DNA of 33,139 nucleotides, from contig JAGWSF010000236.1 of the NCBI GenBank assembly GCA_028876385.1, forward strand, positions 1 through 33,139. Reading direction: 5' to 3'. Below, in pieces: positions 6,179 to 15,002 of this stretch. The DNA is from Acidobacteriota bacterium (GTDB lineage: Bacteria > Actinomycetota > Acidimicrobiia > Acidimicrobiales > Palsa-688). Every line of letters starts with the position of its first letter. Within the stretch, counting starts at the first letter, position 1. The notes under the pieces were generated by a model. The model was not told the DNA's origin, did not search any database, and saw nothing but the letters and a program-made list of their open reading frames with translations. The translations under genes were made by a program, and so were the position numbers.

Positions 6179-7706
6179 CCGCTGGCGGAACGCGGCCGGA
6201 TCCGTGAGGGTGCGCACCACGCTGGCCGCCACGCTCATCGTCGCCATCACCCTGGCCGTGGGTTCGGTGGTGCTGTTGTGGAGATTCAAGGCCTCCTTGG
6301 ACGACAACCGGCGCAGCGCAGCGATGACCCGGGCCTACGACATCGCCAGCCTGGCCGCCACCGGCCGGCTGCCGGCGGTGCTGAGCCTGCCCAACCAGGA
6401 CGCCACCTACGCCCAGGTGATCGACAGGGCCGGTCGGGTGCTCGCCGCGTCTGCGAACATTGCGGGTGAGCAAGCCCTGGCGCCACCCATCCCGTTCGGA
6501 GCGCCACCGGCGGTCGGGCGCGTGGCGAACAGCCCGATCAACGGAGACGGCGCCTCCCGGCTGGTGCGGGTAACCGCCGGGTCGCCCTCCGCGCCTCTTA
6601 CCGTGCTGGCCGGCTACTCGCTCGTCGGCAACCAGTTCGCCGTGCACGACATCGAGTTGGGACTGCTGGTCGGCGTACCAGTCGTATTGATCGTCGTGTG
6701 GGGGACGTCGTGGCTGATCGTCGGGCGGGCGTTGCGGCCCATCGACGCCATCCGGGCTGAGGTCACCGAGATCACAGCGCTGGGTCTGCATCGGCGAGTG
6801 CCCCAACCTCCCGGCGGTGACGAAGTCGCCCGACTGGCAGAGACCATGAACAACATGCTCGACCGCCTCGAGATGGCCTTGGAGAAGCAGCAGGCGTTCG
6901 TGGCCGACGCCTCCCACGAACTGCGCAGCCCCTTGGCCTCGCTTCGGGCCCAGCTTGAGATCGGTCGGGCCACCGCCGAGAACGAAGCAGACTGGCAGGC
7001 GGTCATCGACGGAGCCCTAGCCGAAGAGAGCCGTATCGAGTCCCTCGTCCGAGACCTGCTGCTTCTGGCCCGCCTGGACCGCCACGCATCCGATCCGTCC
7101 CGCCTGCTCGATCGACCTGACGCAGTGGTGGATCTTGGACGGGTGGCCTCGGCCGAGAGCTACGGCAGGCCCCGTCGCGGCGGTATAACGCTGCGCTGCG
7201 ACGCCGCCGGGGAGGTGAAGGTTCCCGTCCCTGAAGGACTCGCCCGGCGGGTGGTGGCCAACCTGGCGGACAACGCTGAAAGGCATGCTGCGACCCGGGT
7301 GACCATTACGGTGAGCGAGAACAGTGGCTGGGCCGAGCTGGCCGTCCAAGATGATGGGCCGGGCATCGCACCTGCGGACCGAGAGCGAGTATTCCAGCGC
7401 TTCACCCGGCTCGACGAGGCCCGCGCCTCAGACGACGGCGGAGCAGGGCTGGGCTTGGCCATAGTCAAAGACATCGTCGCCCGCCACGGCGGCACCGTCG
7501 CCTTCACCGACTGCAGCGAAGGAGCCCGGGCCGTGGTACAGCTTCCACTTCGCCCAGCCTCCCCGTCCGCCCAGAACGGCCCCGACGAAGGGCCGCCGCC
7601 GCCCCGAAAGCCCACAAGCGGCCGCTCCAGCCGTCAACGCCCTGACCGCCCAGTCGCCGAAGGACACCAACCACGATCGGCGCCTCGGCTCGGCACCGCA
7701 GGCTGA
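6162..7706 (+). CDS. Sensor histidine kinase, partner of the preceding regulator
   Basis: A 514-residue membrane kinase. A first transmembrane helix lies at about 19-42, followed by an extracytoplasmic sensor of about 120 residues, a second helix at about 165-187 and a HAMP domain to about 240. The HisKA motif FVADASHELRSPLASL carries phospho-His 252. The ATPase has its N box (NLADNAERHA), G1 (DDGPGIA), F box (FQRFTRLD) and G2 (GAGLGLAIV). After the catalytic domain there is an unusual tail of about 50 residues rich in Pro, Arg and Ser with no recognisable domain. The gene starts inside the regulator gene (17-nt overlap), so the two are co-transcribed. The signal sensed is unknown. Confidence 0.95.
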   Translation: MAGAASRWRNAAGSVRVRTTLAATLIVAITLAVGSVVLLWRFKASLDDNRRSAAMTRAYDIASLAATGRLPAVLSLPNQDATYAQVIDRAGRVLAASANIAGEQALAPPIPFGAPPAVGRVANSPINGDGASRLVRVTAGSPSAPLTVLAGYSLVGNQFAVHDIELGLLVGVPVVLIVVWGTSWLIVGRALRPIDAIRAEVTEITALGLHRRVPQPPGGDEVARLAETMNNMLDRLEMALEKQQAFVADASHELRSPLASLRAQLEIGRATAENEADWQAVIDGALAEESRIESLVRDLLLLARLDRHASDPSRLLDRPDAVVDLGRVASAESYGRPRRGGITLRCDAAGEVKVPVPEGLARRVVANLADNAERHAATRVTITVSENSGWAELAVQDDGPGIAPADRERVFQRFTRLDEARASDDGGAGLGLAIVKDIVARHGGTVAFTDCSEGARAVVQLPLRPASPSAQNGPDEGPPPPRKPTSGRSSRQRPDRPVAEGHQPRSAPRLGTAG

Positions 7707-7781
7707 CCCTCTCTCGAGGCCACGCTCTGCACAGCGAACAATCCCTACCTCTCCTGCCCGGCCGGTCCCATCGGCAATCAT

Positions 7782-7815
7782 CTTCAGCGCATCTTCAGGC
7801 CCCCAGCACCATCCT
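7782..7815 (+). promoter_or_regulatory. CTTCAG direct repeat and -10 for the YbhN/LPG-type gene
   Basis: CTTCAG at 7782-7787 and 7793-7798 (11-bp period), then 11 bp, then CATCCT (7810-7815), the same hexamer as in the glycosidase promoter. GTG 7823 follows 7 nt later, again consistent with a leaderless mRNA. Confidence 0.65.
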
Positions 7816-7822
7816 GTTGGCG

Positions 7823-8821
7823 GTGGCCTCCCCACTGACCGTCGATGCGCCTACCGCAAGCTCCGATGCAGAGGCAGCCGCAGGCACTTCCACGGCGGGC
7901 GTGACCTGGCCAGCCACCGCCTGGAAAAGCGCTGCCGCCTTCTTCGTCGGCCTTCTCAGCGCGTACTTCCTCGGGCCCCAGCTTGTCGCCGCAGCGGCGA
8001 GCTGGCCGCTAGCGGCCTCGCCCAAGTGGCCATGGTTCGTGGTTCTGTGCGCAGCGTCGGTCGCCACGCACGTAGCCGGGGCCGTGACCCTGACCGGGTC
8101 CACGATCCGCCCGCTTGGATTCATAACCACCGTAGAAGTGCAGTTCGCTGTCTCGTTCACCAACCGCTTGGCGCCCGCTGGGCTCGGCGGTATGGCCACC
8201 GTGGCCCGCTACCTGCGGCGGCGAGGTGCCGATCCCGGCGAGGTCACAGCTGCGCTGGCTCTCCAGTCAGCGGCAGGATTCATCATCCACGCTGTCGCCA
8301 CTACGGCGGTGCTCGCAGCCGTTTCTCCCCAGCTGCTGACTCGCTGGCGGCCGCCCGCCTACATGCTGGCCATCGGAGTCGCCGTTATCGCAGCGGCGCT
8401 CACCGCAGGCGTGGCGGTGGCAAACAGCCGGGGCCGCCATTGGATCAGCGCTGGTGTGGCTGGCCTGCGGGAGGTCCTGGCTGACCGCCGCCGAGCGGGT
8501 GTGCTCTTCGCTGGGGCGATGGGAGTGACCGGTTTCTACTCGCTCGCGCTCACAGCATCGTTCTACGCCTTCCACGTCCACATCGCAGTGCTGAGCGCCC
8601 TGGCGGTGTTCCTGGCCGCTTCGGTCATCGCCGCCGGCAGCCCAACTCCTGGTGGCCTGGGCGCCGCCGAAGCTGCTCTCGTGTCGGCCGCTGCGGCGCT
8701 GGTCGGACAGGCCCCCAAGGTGCTAGAAGCCGTACTGGCCTACCGGCTCGTCACCTACTGGATCCCCTCCATCCCAGGCGTCGCCGCACTCGCCCACCTG
8801 CGCCGCCGACACATCCTCTAA
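7823..8821 (+). CDS. Lysylphosphatidylglycerol-synthase-type integral membrane protein (YbhN/UPF0104)
   Basis: A 332-residue polytopic protein with about eight hydrophobic helices. It matches the flippase-like membrane domain of MprF/LPG synthases and YbhN proteins, with conserved elements such as FTNRLAPAGLGGMATVARYLRR, SPTPGGLGAAEAALV and a late AYRLVTYWIPSIPG. The catalytic aminoacyl-transfer domain of full MprF is absent, so a lipid transport or flippase role is more likely than lysine transfer. I chose GTG 7823 over TTG 7817 because it sits 7 nt after the predicted -10. Its promoter carries the two-component motif, placing it in the regulon. Confidence 0.85.
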   Translation: MASPLTVDAPTASSDAEAAAGTSTAGVTWPATAWKSAAAFFVGLLSAYFLGPQLVAAAASWPLAASPKWPWFVVLCAASVATHVAGAVTLTGSTIRPLGFITTVEVQFAVSFTNRLAPAGLGGMATVARYLRRRGADPGEVTAALALQSAAGFIIHAVATTAVLAAVSPQLLTRWRPPAYMLAIGVAVIAAALTAGVAVANSRGRHWISAGVAGLREVLADRRRAGVLFAGAMGVTGFYSLALTASFYAFHVHIAVLSALAVFLAASVIAAGSPTPGGLGAAEAALVSAAAALVGQAPKVLEAVLAYRLVTYWIPSIPGVAALAHLRRRHIL

Positions 8822-9299
8822 CCCTCAACGGGCAGCAGCTGCAGCATTAGAGGCCGGCGGATGCAGCTTGTCGCGGCGCGCACGGGGCTTCACACCAACT
8901 TCCGCCGTCGGCCAGAAAATGGTCCTAAAGGGTCTGCGGCTTTTGGCAGTTCCCACGGACAGGGGTACTCGGGCGACGACGATCGCGAGAGGGTGGGCAC
9001 GGCTCGATCTCGCGATGGCGGTGATTGGCAGCGCCGAAGCCACTGGCCGTGGCGCAGGGGTGGGATCGGGTGGGGCGGATTCGATGCCAGTGGACGGCCA
9101 GGCAGGCTGTGGAGCGAATGCGGTGAACACGTCGGTAACGACGAGGGGATGACCGTCGATGTGTTGCACTTGCGGCAGGGAGGTCGTTACGACGATCCAC
9201 AGGGCGGCCGTATCGGCCACTGACGTAGGTCGGTCGCGGATCGGACGGCGCCGACGGGGCCAAGGACGCTCGGATCTCTGGACCCTGCCGGCTCAGTGG
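8822..9299. other. Intergenic stretch without a confident gene
   Basis: This lies between the convergent YbhN-type gene and glycosyltransferase gene. A minus-strand frame at 8825-9220 would encode about 131 residues with reasonable GC3 (ending with PTAEVGVKPRARRDK), and overlapping plus-strand frames also exist. None shows a recognisable domain or a good ribosome binding site. It may hold a decayed gene. Confidence 0.45.
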
Positions 9300-10592
9300 C
9301 TACCGAGACTCAGCAGCCACGGGTAGGTGTCGCCCAAGCTCGGGCGTGTGGCCGGGGGCGACGTCGGAGTCGGCCATGGCCGCTATGCCCGGTGCGGGTG
9401 GGAGGCTGCTCTGGGAAGGGTGAGCGAAGGATGGGGCTCCGGCCTGGTAGTACAGCTGGTCGCAGGTGTCCAGCACTGTGGACCAGGTGATAGCCGGAGG
9501 GTAGGTGCGGTTGTGGTGGGCGACTGAGAGCAGCTCGCTGCGATTCGAGGCCAGTTCCACGATCTTGGCGGTCATGTCGTCGTCGCCGTCGACGAGCCAA
9601 CCGTCTACGCCGTGGGTTATGAACTCTTCGATGCCGGTGTGGGCCATGGCCAGGACCGGCAGGCCGGCGCAGCGGGCCTCGAGCGCGGCGATGCCGAACG
9701 ATTCGAGTCGGGCCGGGGCTACATACAGATCGGATCCGGCGAGGGCAGCCGCTACGTCGCCTTGGGCCATGGCGCCCGTTAGGGCCACCGTGTGCTGCAT
9801 CCCGCTTCTGTGCAGGAACCGCTCGATCCGAGGTCGGGCTGGGCCTTCACCGATGATGGTCACCTCGAGGCGGCAAGCGGAGCCGAGCGCCTGCTGGGCT
9901 CGCTGCAGCATCCGGGTCAGCGGCCGGAGCCGTTTGCGTCGGGCCAGGCGGCCGACGGTGACGATCCTTAGGCGCCGCCGGTCCGCTGAGGGGTGCGCCG
10001 GAGACCACTCGACCGGCTCGACACCGTTCGCCAAGACGGTCACCGGGGTTTGATCGGGGAGGATTCGGCGCAGCGCTACGGCGGCGCGCTGACTCACCGC
10101 CGACCACGCCACCGGCCAGGCCGCCCAACCGGTCAGTTGGTCAGCGATGGCGAACAGCGGCGTTGAGCGGTTCCACAAGGAGTGCACGGTGACCACGGTG
10201 GGGATCCCGAGCCGTGCGGCGGCTCGGGCGGTGGCGAAGGCCAGCGGCGAGAAGCTCGAGGCGTGGATGTGCACGACGTCTGCGCCGTGGTGTTGGATCC
10301 ATCTCGGCCCGGCGGGGAAGCTGCTGTAGCTGATCGACCCCCTACGGGCCGTGTCGTGACCGAACCGGATTACCTGTTCGGCCGTGGACGGGACGGCTTT
10401 CTCGGCTCCGGGAGCGGTGAGGGTGACCACCTTGACGTCGTGGCCGCGCAGGTGCTGCCGTTCGGCCAGGGCCCGCACCTGGGTCTCGATACCGCCGGTG
10501 CGGGGCAGGTAGCAGTCGGTGACGTGGACGATCCTTGCGGCGTTTGCCGAGTCACAGCCCAGCAGCGGTCTTTGTGGCGCCTGATGCCTCAC
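9300..10592 (-). CDS. GT4-family glycosyltransferase
   Basis: A 430-residue GT-B enzyme. The N-terminal acceptor domain begins ARIVHVTDCYLPRTGGIETQVRALAE, typical of GT4 enzymes that act on lipid-linked or phosphoinositide acceptors. The C-terminal nucleotide-sugar domain has TVGRLARRKRL, VTIIGEGPARPRIERFL and the ESFGIAALEARCAGLPVLA region with the EX7E pattern. I chose GTG 10592 because a GAAGG element lies just upstream and the residues before it are not conserved. A BlaI-like dyad sits 23 nt upstream, so it may belong to the BlaI regulon. The last 30 or so residues look unstructured. Donor and acceptor are unknown. Confidence 0.88.
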   Translation of the reverse strand: MRHQAPQRPLLGCDSANAARIVHVTDCYLPRTGGIETQVRALAERQHLRGHDVKVVTLTAPGAEKAVPSTAEQVIRFGHDTARRGSISYSSFPAGPRWIQHHGADVVHIHASSFSPLAFATARAAARLGIPTVVTVHSLWNRSTPLFAIADQLTGWAAWPVAWSAVSQRAAVALRRILPDQTPVTVLANGVEPVEWSPAHPSADRRRLRIVTVGRLARRKRLRPLTRMLQRAQQALGSACRLEVTIIGEGPARPRIERFLHRSGMQHTVALTGAMAQGDVAAALAGSDLYVAPARLESFGIAALEARCAGLPVLAMAHTGIEEFITHGVDGWLVDGDDDMTAKIVELASNRSELLSVAHHNRTYPPAITWSTVLDTCDQLYYQAGAPSFAHPSQSSLPPAPGIAAMADSDVAPGHTPELGRHLPVAAESR

Positions 10593-10615
10593 GGGACCTT
10601 CACCGTAGCCGCTGA

Positions 10616-10633
10616 TACGACAAGGTTGTAGTA
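10616..10633. promoter_or_regulatory. BlaI-like operator before the glycosyltransferase
   Basis: The dyad TACGACAAGGTTGTAGTA has perfect TACnACA and TGTnGTA arms around 4 bp. It ends 23 nt upstream of the glycosyltransferase start and matches the dyad in front of blaI in this window. Confidence 0.6.
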
Positions 10634-10731
10634 GCGCACGGGCTGATCCGTTTCCCACTCGGGCCGACCGCCGAGCGGCGGCGGAACTACTGCTTCAGAG
10701 AGCCGGCAAAGGTCCTGGCGCGCGCCTGCTA

Positions 10732-11568
10732 CTAGGCGTTCTCGGATCCCATGGCCGGTGTGGCCTGGACGTCCGCTCCGGTCAATGTCAGATAGGCGAC
10801 CAGCGCCGCGATGGAGGCGGCCAGGGCCAGCGCCACCGCACCGTTGCCGAGCCCCATGCCGCTCAAGTCTTTGGGTTTGCCCAATCCGTCGGCGACAGAG
10901 GCGCCGAGTGGCCGGGTGACGACATAGGCGAACCAGAAGAACAGCACGGCGTGCCGGCGCAGCAATCCGTAACCGAGGGCGGGTACAGCGATCACTGCGG
11001 CGAAAGCGGCGGCTGATGGGAAGTAGCCGAAGTGCAGCGTGTAGGCCGTGAAGTCCCCCAGTGCCGTTCCCATGGCGAACGTGGCGGCCACTGCGGCCCA
11101 GTAGAACAGCTCGCGCCGTGGCGTGTCGATGGTGTGGATCGACAGCGTGCCTTCCACCTTCCACCAGGTGAAGAACACCCCGGCCAGGATCACGGCGTAG
11201 AGCGCAGCGGAGATGGTATAGGGGACGTGCAGGCCGACGTGGAGCACGTCCGCCGCCATGGTTCCGAACACCCCGACCATGGCCACGGCTAGCCAGTAGG
11301 ACCAGGCCACGTACCGGGCCTGGCGGAACTGCACGGCCAGGGCGGCCACGAACGCGATGAATCCGAGGACCACCGCGAGCTGCGGAACCATGGCGTGCAC
11401 CAGGTAGTCCGATGTGGATTCGCCCATCGCAGTCGACAGCGCCTTGATGACCCAGAACGCGACACCCACCTCTGGTACCCGAAGCGCCCCTCTGGCGGTG
11501 AGGTGCGACCGTCGGTGCTGAAAGGAGTTCACGGCAGGAAGGCCTCCATCGTGGCGGTGATGTTCCAT
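10732..11568 (-). CDS. COG4705-like polytopic membrane protein
   Basis: A 278-residue protein with about eight membrane helices. It contains a duplicated pattern: first the VIKALSTAMGESTSDYLVH segment, then a later GTALGDFTAYTLHFGYFPS. That pattern, together with ADVLHVGLHVPYTIS and the C-terminal VTRPLGASVADGLGKP, matches membrane-anchored proteins of COG4705, whose function is not established. It starts 12 nt after the ABC permease stop and is probably the last gene of that operon. ATG 11568 has AAGG only 4 nt upstream; GTG 11532 with GGAGG 10 nt upstream is an alternative start. The conserved part begins near residue 30. Confidence 0.8.
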   Translation of the reverse strand: MEHHRHDGGLPAVNSFQHRRSHLTARGALRVPEVGVAFWVIKALSTAMGESTSDYLVHAMVPQLAVVLGFIAFVAALAVQFRQARYVAWSYWLAVAMVGVFGTMAADVLHVGLHVPYTISAALYAVILAGVFFTWWKVEGTLSIHTIDTPRRELFYWAAVAATFAMGTALGDFTAYTLHFGYFPSAAAFAAVIAVPALGYGLLRRHAVLFFWFAYVVTRPLGASVADGLGKPKDLSGMGLGNGAVALALAASIAALVAYLTLTGADVQATPAMGSENA

Positions 11569-11580
11569 GAGACCTTGGCT

Positions 11581-12414
11581 TCAGGCGTCGCGCCGGGCCA
11601 GTAGCAGTCCGGCGCCGACCAGCGTTGCCACCACCCAGGCGCAGAAGATCCCGAACCCGGCCCAGGGGGAGAGCACCGGGTGGTCGCTGACCAGGCTCCA
11701 CACGGCGCCACCGGCGTTGGAGGGCAGGTAGGGGCCGACAGTGTTGTTCCAGCTGGCTGGTAACGCAGCGAATATCCCGGGAAGGACCAGGAGCACGCCG
11801 ACGAGAGTGCCGATGCCGCCGGCGGTGGAGCGCACCAGGAATCCGAAACCGAGGCCGAACAGTCCGACCAAGGTCAGATACAGCGCCGCGCCGATTACCG
11901 CCCGCACGGCGCCGGGGGCGGGCCATCCGACGCCATGGGTGCCTAGAAGGCCCTGGCCGGCGGTGAAAGCGATCGCGGTGGCGACCACGCTGGAGACGAA
12001 CGTGACGACAGCGAACACGACGGACTTGGCTGCCAGCACCGGTACGCGGGTGGGGGCCGCCGCCAGGGTGGAGCGGATCATGCCGGTGCCGTATTCGCCC
12101 GAGACGTAGAGCACTCCCATGACGCCGATGATCAGCTGGGCCAGGTTGACCCCGACAAGGGACCGGTCGACGGCGTTGAAGTGGGCCCGCTCCCCCGCGT
12201 CCAGGGAGGCCCAGTGGCTGTTGGTGAAGTACGAGACCAACAGCCCGATGCCGATGATCGCCGCCACCGTGGCGGTCAGAGCTATCCACGAAGAGCGCAG
12301 GGTGCGGAACTTGATCCACTCCGAGCGGATAACCGAAAGAAGCGTGACCGGTTGCACCTCGACCTGGCGGCCGGCCCGGCCGGTTTGATCGAGCGGGGTG
12401 GCGGTGGCGGTCAT
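11581..12414 (-). CDS. ABC-2 type transporter permease
   Basis: A 277-residue permease with about six membrane helices and the N-terminal amphipathic segment SVIRSEWIKFRTLRSSWIAL typical of ABC-2 exporters of the bacitracin or antibiotic-resistance type. The internal YVSGEYGTGMIRSTLAAAPTR is a family hallmark. Its ATG overlaps the ATPase stop by four bases (ATGA), so the two are translationally coupled and form one exporter. The substrate is unknown; an envelope-active compound fits the context. Confidence 0.9.
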   Translation of the reverse strand: MTATATPLDQTGRAGRQVEVQPVTLLSVIRSEWIKFRTLRSSWIALTATVAAIIGIGLLVSYFTNSHWASLDAGERAHFNAVDRSLVGVNLAQLIIGVMGVLYVSGEYGTGMIRSTLAAAPTRVPVLAAKSVVFAVVTFVSSVVATAIAFTAGQGLLGTHGVGWPAPGAVRAVIGAALYLTLVGLFGLGFGFLVRSTAGGIGTLVGVLLVLPGIFAALPASWNNTVGPYLPSNAGGAVWSLVSDHPVLSPWAGFGIFCAWVVATLVGAGLLLARRDA

Positions 12415-13331
12415 AGGGCGCTCCCCTGAAGTTCGCTGGCGCGGTACTCGACCGAGTCGGAGGTCATGGACATGAATACGTCCTCCAAAGAGGCCTGCTC
12501 GACGCGCAGCTCGTAGATGGCCAGGTTGTGGCGGCGGGCGGTCTCGCCGACCTGGTCGGTGGTGGCCCCCCGTACCTCGAGCACCCCGGCGGAGACCGCG
12601 TTGACAGTGACATCGGTCCCGGCCAGCGCTAGGGCCAGCTCCTCGGCCTCAGGCGAGCGGACCACCACGGTCGCCGACGAGCCGGCGACCAGCTCGTCGA
12701 TCGGCACATCGGCGATCAGGCGTCCCCGCCCCACAACGATGACATGCTCGGCGGTCTGGGCCATCTCGGCCATCAGGTGGCTGGAGAGGAACACGGTGCG
12801 CCCCTCGCCGGCCAGGGTCTTGAGCAGGTTGCGCACCCAGCGCACTCCCTCGGGGTCCAGCCCGTTGATCGGCTCGTCCAGGATGACGGTGGCGGGATCG
12901 CCGAGCAGCGCGGAGGCGATGCCCAGGCGCTGGCCCATACCGAGCGAGAAGCTCCCGACCCGCTTGGCGGCCACGTCGGCCAGCCCGACCAGATCCAATA
13001 CCTCGTCGACAAGGCGCGTCGGTATGCGATGAGTGGCGGCCAGAGCGAGGAGGTGGTTGCGGGCCGAACGGCCGGTGTGGATCGACCGTGCCTCGAGCAG
13101 CGCGCCGACCTCTCCGAGCGGGGCCGGGTGCTGGGCGTAGGAACGGCCGTTGACGGTCACTGTCCCGCCGGTCGGGTGATCCAGGCCGAGGATCAGACGC
13201 ATCGTGGTCGATTTGCCGGAACCGTTCGGTCCGAGGAAACCGGTGACCATCCCCGGCCGGACGCTGAAATCGAGACCGTCGACCGCTGTCTTGGTTCCGT
13301 AGCGTTTGGACAGGCCACTCGCCTGTATCAC
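12411..13331 (-). CDS. ABC transporter ATP-binding protein
   Basis: A 306-residue ATPase. Walker A is GPNGSGKST (about residues 34-42), the signature is FSLGMGQRL in place of the usual LSGGQ, and Walker B is VILDEPINGLDP, followed by the H-loop LSSHLMAEM. The C-terminal 80-residue extension is common in DrrA/BcrA-type exporters. The start is GTG 13331 with AGGAG 7 nt upstream. It is the first gene of an operon with the permease and probably the COG4705-like gene. No BlaI or CTTCAG motif was seen upstream. Confidence 0.93.
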   Translation of the reverse strand: MIQASGLSKRYGTKTAVDGLDFSVRPGMVTGFLGPNGSGKSTTMRLILGLDHPTGGTVTVNGRSYAQHPAPLGEVGALLEARSIHTGRSARNHLLALAATHRIPTRLVDEVLDLVGLADVAAKRVGSFSLGMGQRLGIASALLGDPATVILDEPINGLDPEGVRWVRNLLKTLAGEGRTVFLSSHLMAEMAQTAEHVIVVGRGRLIADVPIDELVAGSSATVVVRSPEAEELALALAGTDVTVNAVSAGVLEVRGATTDQVGETARRHNLAIYELRVEQASLEDVFMSMTSDSVEYRASELQGSAL

Positions 13332-13389
13332 CTTCGTTCTCCTTCCGCCGGCCCGAAGGTCGAGGGTAAGGCAATGATGCGGTCGCCGG

Positions 13390-14031
13390 TCATCGGGGAC
13401 GGGCCAGGCTCGAGCCGTCGACTCGCCGCTCCCGCATCCGCTTGATCAACCACCAGGCGATGACCACCACCGCGAGGACGCCGATCGCCACGCTGACATA
13501 GGTGAAGGCGGACGCGACACTGTCCCAGTTGGCGGCCACCGCATAACCCACCCCGGCCAGAGCGAAAGTCCACGGCAGACTCCCCACCAAGGTGAAGATG
13601 CTGAACCGCCCTACCGGCATCTCGGCCACCCCGGCCGGCAGGCTGATGAATGTCCGCACCACCGGAAGCACCCGGCCGACGAGCACCGCGACATCTCCCC
13701 GGCGGGCGAAGAACGCCTCGGAGCGGTCCAGGTGCTCCGAGCGGACGAGCAAGAAGCGCCCATAGCGCTCGAGCAGCGGCCGGCCGCCGGCACGGCCGAC
13801 CCCGTAGGCGATGAGCGCTCCGGCCAGGTTGCCCACCGCCCCGGCCAGGCCGATACCGACCAGGTTCACCTGGGCGTGGCCGCCGGCGGCCAGAAGGCCG
13901 CCGGCCAGGGCCCCGCCGAAGAGCATGATCACCTCGCTGGGGATCGGGATACATGCCGACTCGAAGAGCATCAGCACGAACACAGCTACATATCCGTGCT
14001 GGCTGATCTGCGTGGTCAGATAGTGGGTCAA
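13390..14031 (-). CDS. DedA/VTT-family membrane protein
   Basis: DedA-family proteins are polytopic and include flippases for undecaprenyl phosphate or phospholipids. This 213-residue member shows the family marks: FESACIPIPSEVIMLFGG at about 23-40, GNLAGALIAYGVGRAGG, then VLVGRVLPVVRTFISLPAGVAEM, and a C-terminal helix followed by a basic tail. It starts at TTG 14031 with GGAG about 9 nt upstream. It stands 58 nt from the ABC ATPase and 38 nt from the M56 gene on the same strand, so it may be co-transcribed with the blaI-M56 pair. Confidence 0.9.
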   Translation of the reverse strand: MTHYLTTQISQHGYVAVFVLMLFESACIPIPSEVIMLFGGALAGGLLAAGGHAQVNLVGIGLAGAVGNLAGALIAYGVGRAGGRPLLERYGRFLLVRSEHLDRSEAFFARRGDVAVLVGRVLPVVRTFISLPAGVAEMPVGRFSIFTLVGSLPWTFALAGVGYAVAANWDSVASAFTYVSVAIGVLAVVVIAWWLIKRMRERRVDGSSLARPR

Positions 14032-14069
14032 AGAGATCTACTCCGGGCGGACAGGAGCGCTTAGCGCTC

Positions 14070-15002
14070 TCAGCGATGCAGAGACACCAACTGCTGAGCG
14101 CGCTCGGCGAACTCGAAGAGGTGCTTGGTATCGGACAAGCCGAACGCCGCCACCGCCACGGCGGCCGCAGCCAGCGCCACCAGAGCCGCCTGCCCCAGCG
14201 GCCGATGCCGCGGAGGACCGTCCAGCAGGTGACGGACCCGCAGGCTGACATCCGCGCCCATCGCCTGCATGGCCCAGGCAGGATGCGCCTCGGCGCTGCA
14301 CAAAATGGCGGCCGAGCCGATGGCCTGCGCCACCGCCCGGCGGTCACCGGTCACAGCAGCCGACAGCTCGTCCGCGGCGCGCTCGGTCGCCAGCCGCAGA
14401 GCAGCCGGCACCCGACCCAGCAGCGGATCCGCCGCCGCCGCCAGCGCCCCGGCCAGCAGGTGCAGGTCATGGCGAGCCCGCAGATGACCCCGCTCATGGG
14501 CCAGCACCGCCCTCCACTGCTCCGACGGCATCTGGCGCAAAAGGCCGCGGCTCACCACCACCCGCCCAGGCCATCCCGGCACCGCCACGGCCACCGGCGG
14601 CCCGTCGGGGATGACCACCAGTTCGCTGCACGCCCCCCGGCAGGCCAGCCACGCCGATACCAGTGGGCGGCCTCGGACCCACAGCACCCGTCCCAGCCGC
14701 CACGACTGGCCCAACACGATCACCGTAGCGGCGATGGCCACTACACCATCGGCCGACACGCTCGATGCGAGCGGCCCCGCCGACCACTGCCCGAACCTGG
14801 CCAGCGGCGGCCACTGCCCGACAACAGTGGCGACCACCAGGGCAGGGACGATCACCGTGCTGGCCGCCACGAGCATCGAACCCACCGACAGCAGCCACAC
14901 AGCTGCCGCGGGCCGCAGCTGCCGGGACAGACGGGGGCCAGCCAGGCCGAACAGCGTCGAGATCGCCACCGTCGCCGCCAGCCAGCCGTGCGGTCCGCTC
15001 AC
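14070..15002 (-). CDS. M56-family (BlaR1/MecR1-like) membrane metallopeptidase
   Basis: A 310-residue protein with N-terminal helices, an M56 zinc protease motif (LAHERGHLRARHD, HExxH form) near the middle with a downstream ERAADELSA glutamate region, and a C-terminal helix. It lacks the extracellular penicillin-binding sensor domain of BlaR1, as many actinobacterial M56 partners of BlaI do. Its GTG start overlaps the end of the repressor gene (GTGA), so the pair forms one operon. By analogy it would inactivate the BlaI repressor upon envelope stress; the signal is unknown. Confidence 0.88.
   Translation of the reverse strand: MSGPHGWLAATVAISTLFGLAGPRLSRQLRPAAAVWLLSVGSMLVAASTVIVPALVVATVVGQWPPLARFGQWSAGPLASSVSADGVVAIAATVIVLGQSWRLGRVLWVRGRPLVSAWLACRGACSELVVIPDGPPVAVAVPGWPGRVVVSRGLLRQMPSEQWRAVLAHERGHLRARHDLHLLAGALAAAADPLLGRVPAALRLATERAADELSAAVTGDRRAVAQAIGSAAILCSAEAHPAWAMQAMGADVSLRVRHLLDGPPRHRPLGQAALVALAAAAVAVAAFGLSDTKHLFEFAERAQQLVSLHR

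Noticed and set aside
9183..9193. GTCGTTACGAC dyad in the gap near 9.2 kb
   Set aside because: It lacks the TAC/GTA outer bases and the 4-bp spacing of the BlaI-like sites.
8825..9220. A 131-codon minus-strand frame between the YbhN-type and glycosyltransferase genes
   Set aside because: Codon usage is acceptable but there is no domain, no ribosome binding site, and competing frames exist on the other strand; kept only as a note.
10693..10698. A single CTTCAG near the COG4705-like gene, and others at 11579 and 12426
   Set aside because: Only one half-site each, without the 11-bp partner or a -10 at the right distance.
10589..12319. A 576-codon minus-strand frame across the permease and COG4705-like genes
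   Set aside because: The translation is Arg/Gly/His-rich with no domain, typical of a shadow frame in GC-rich DNA.
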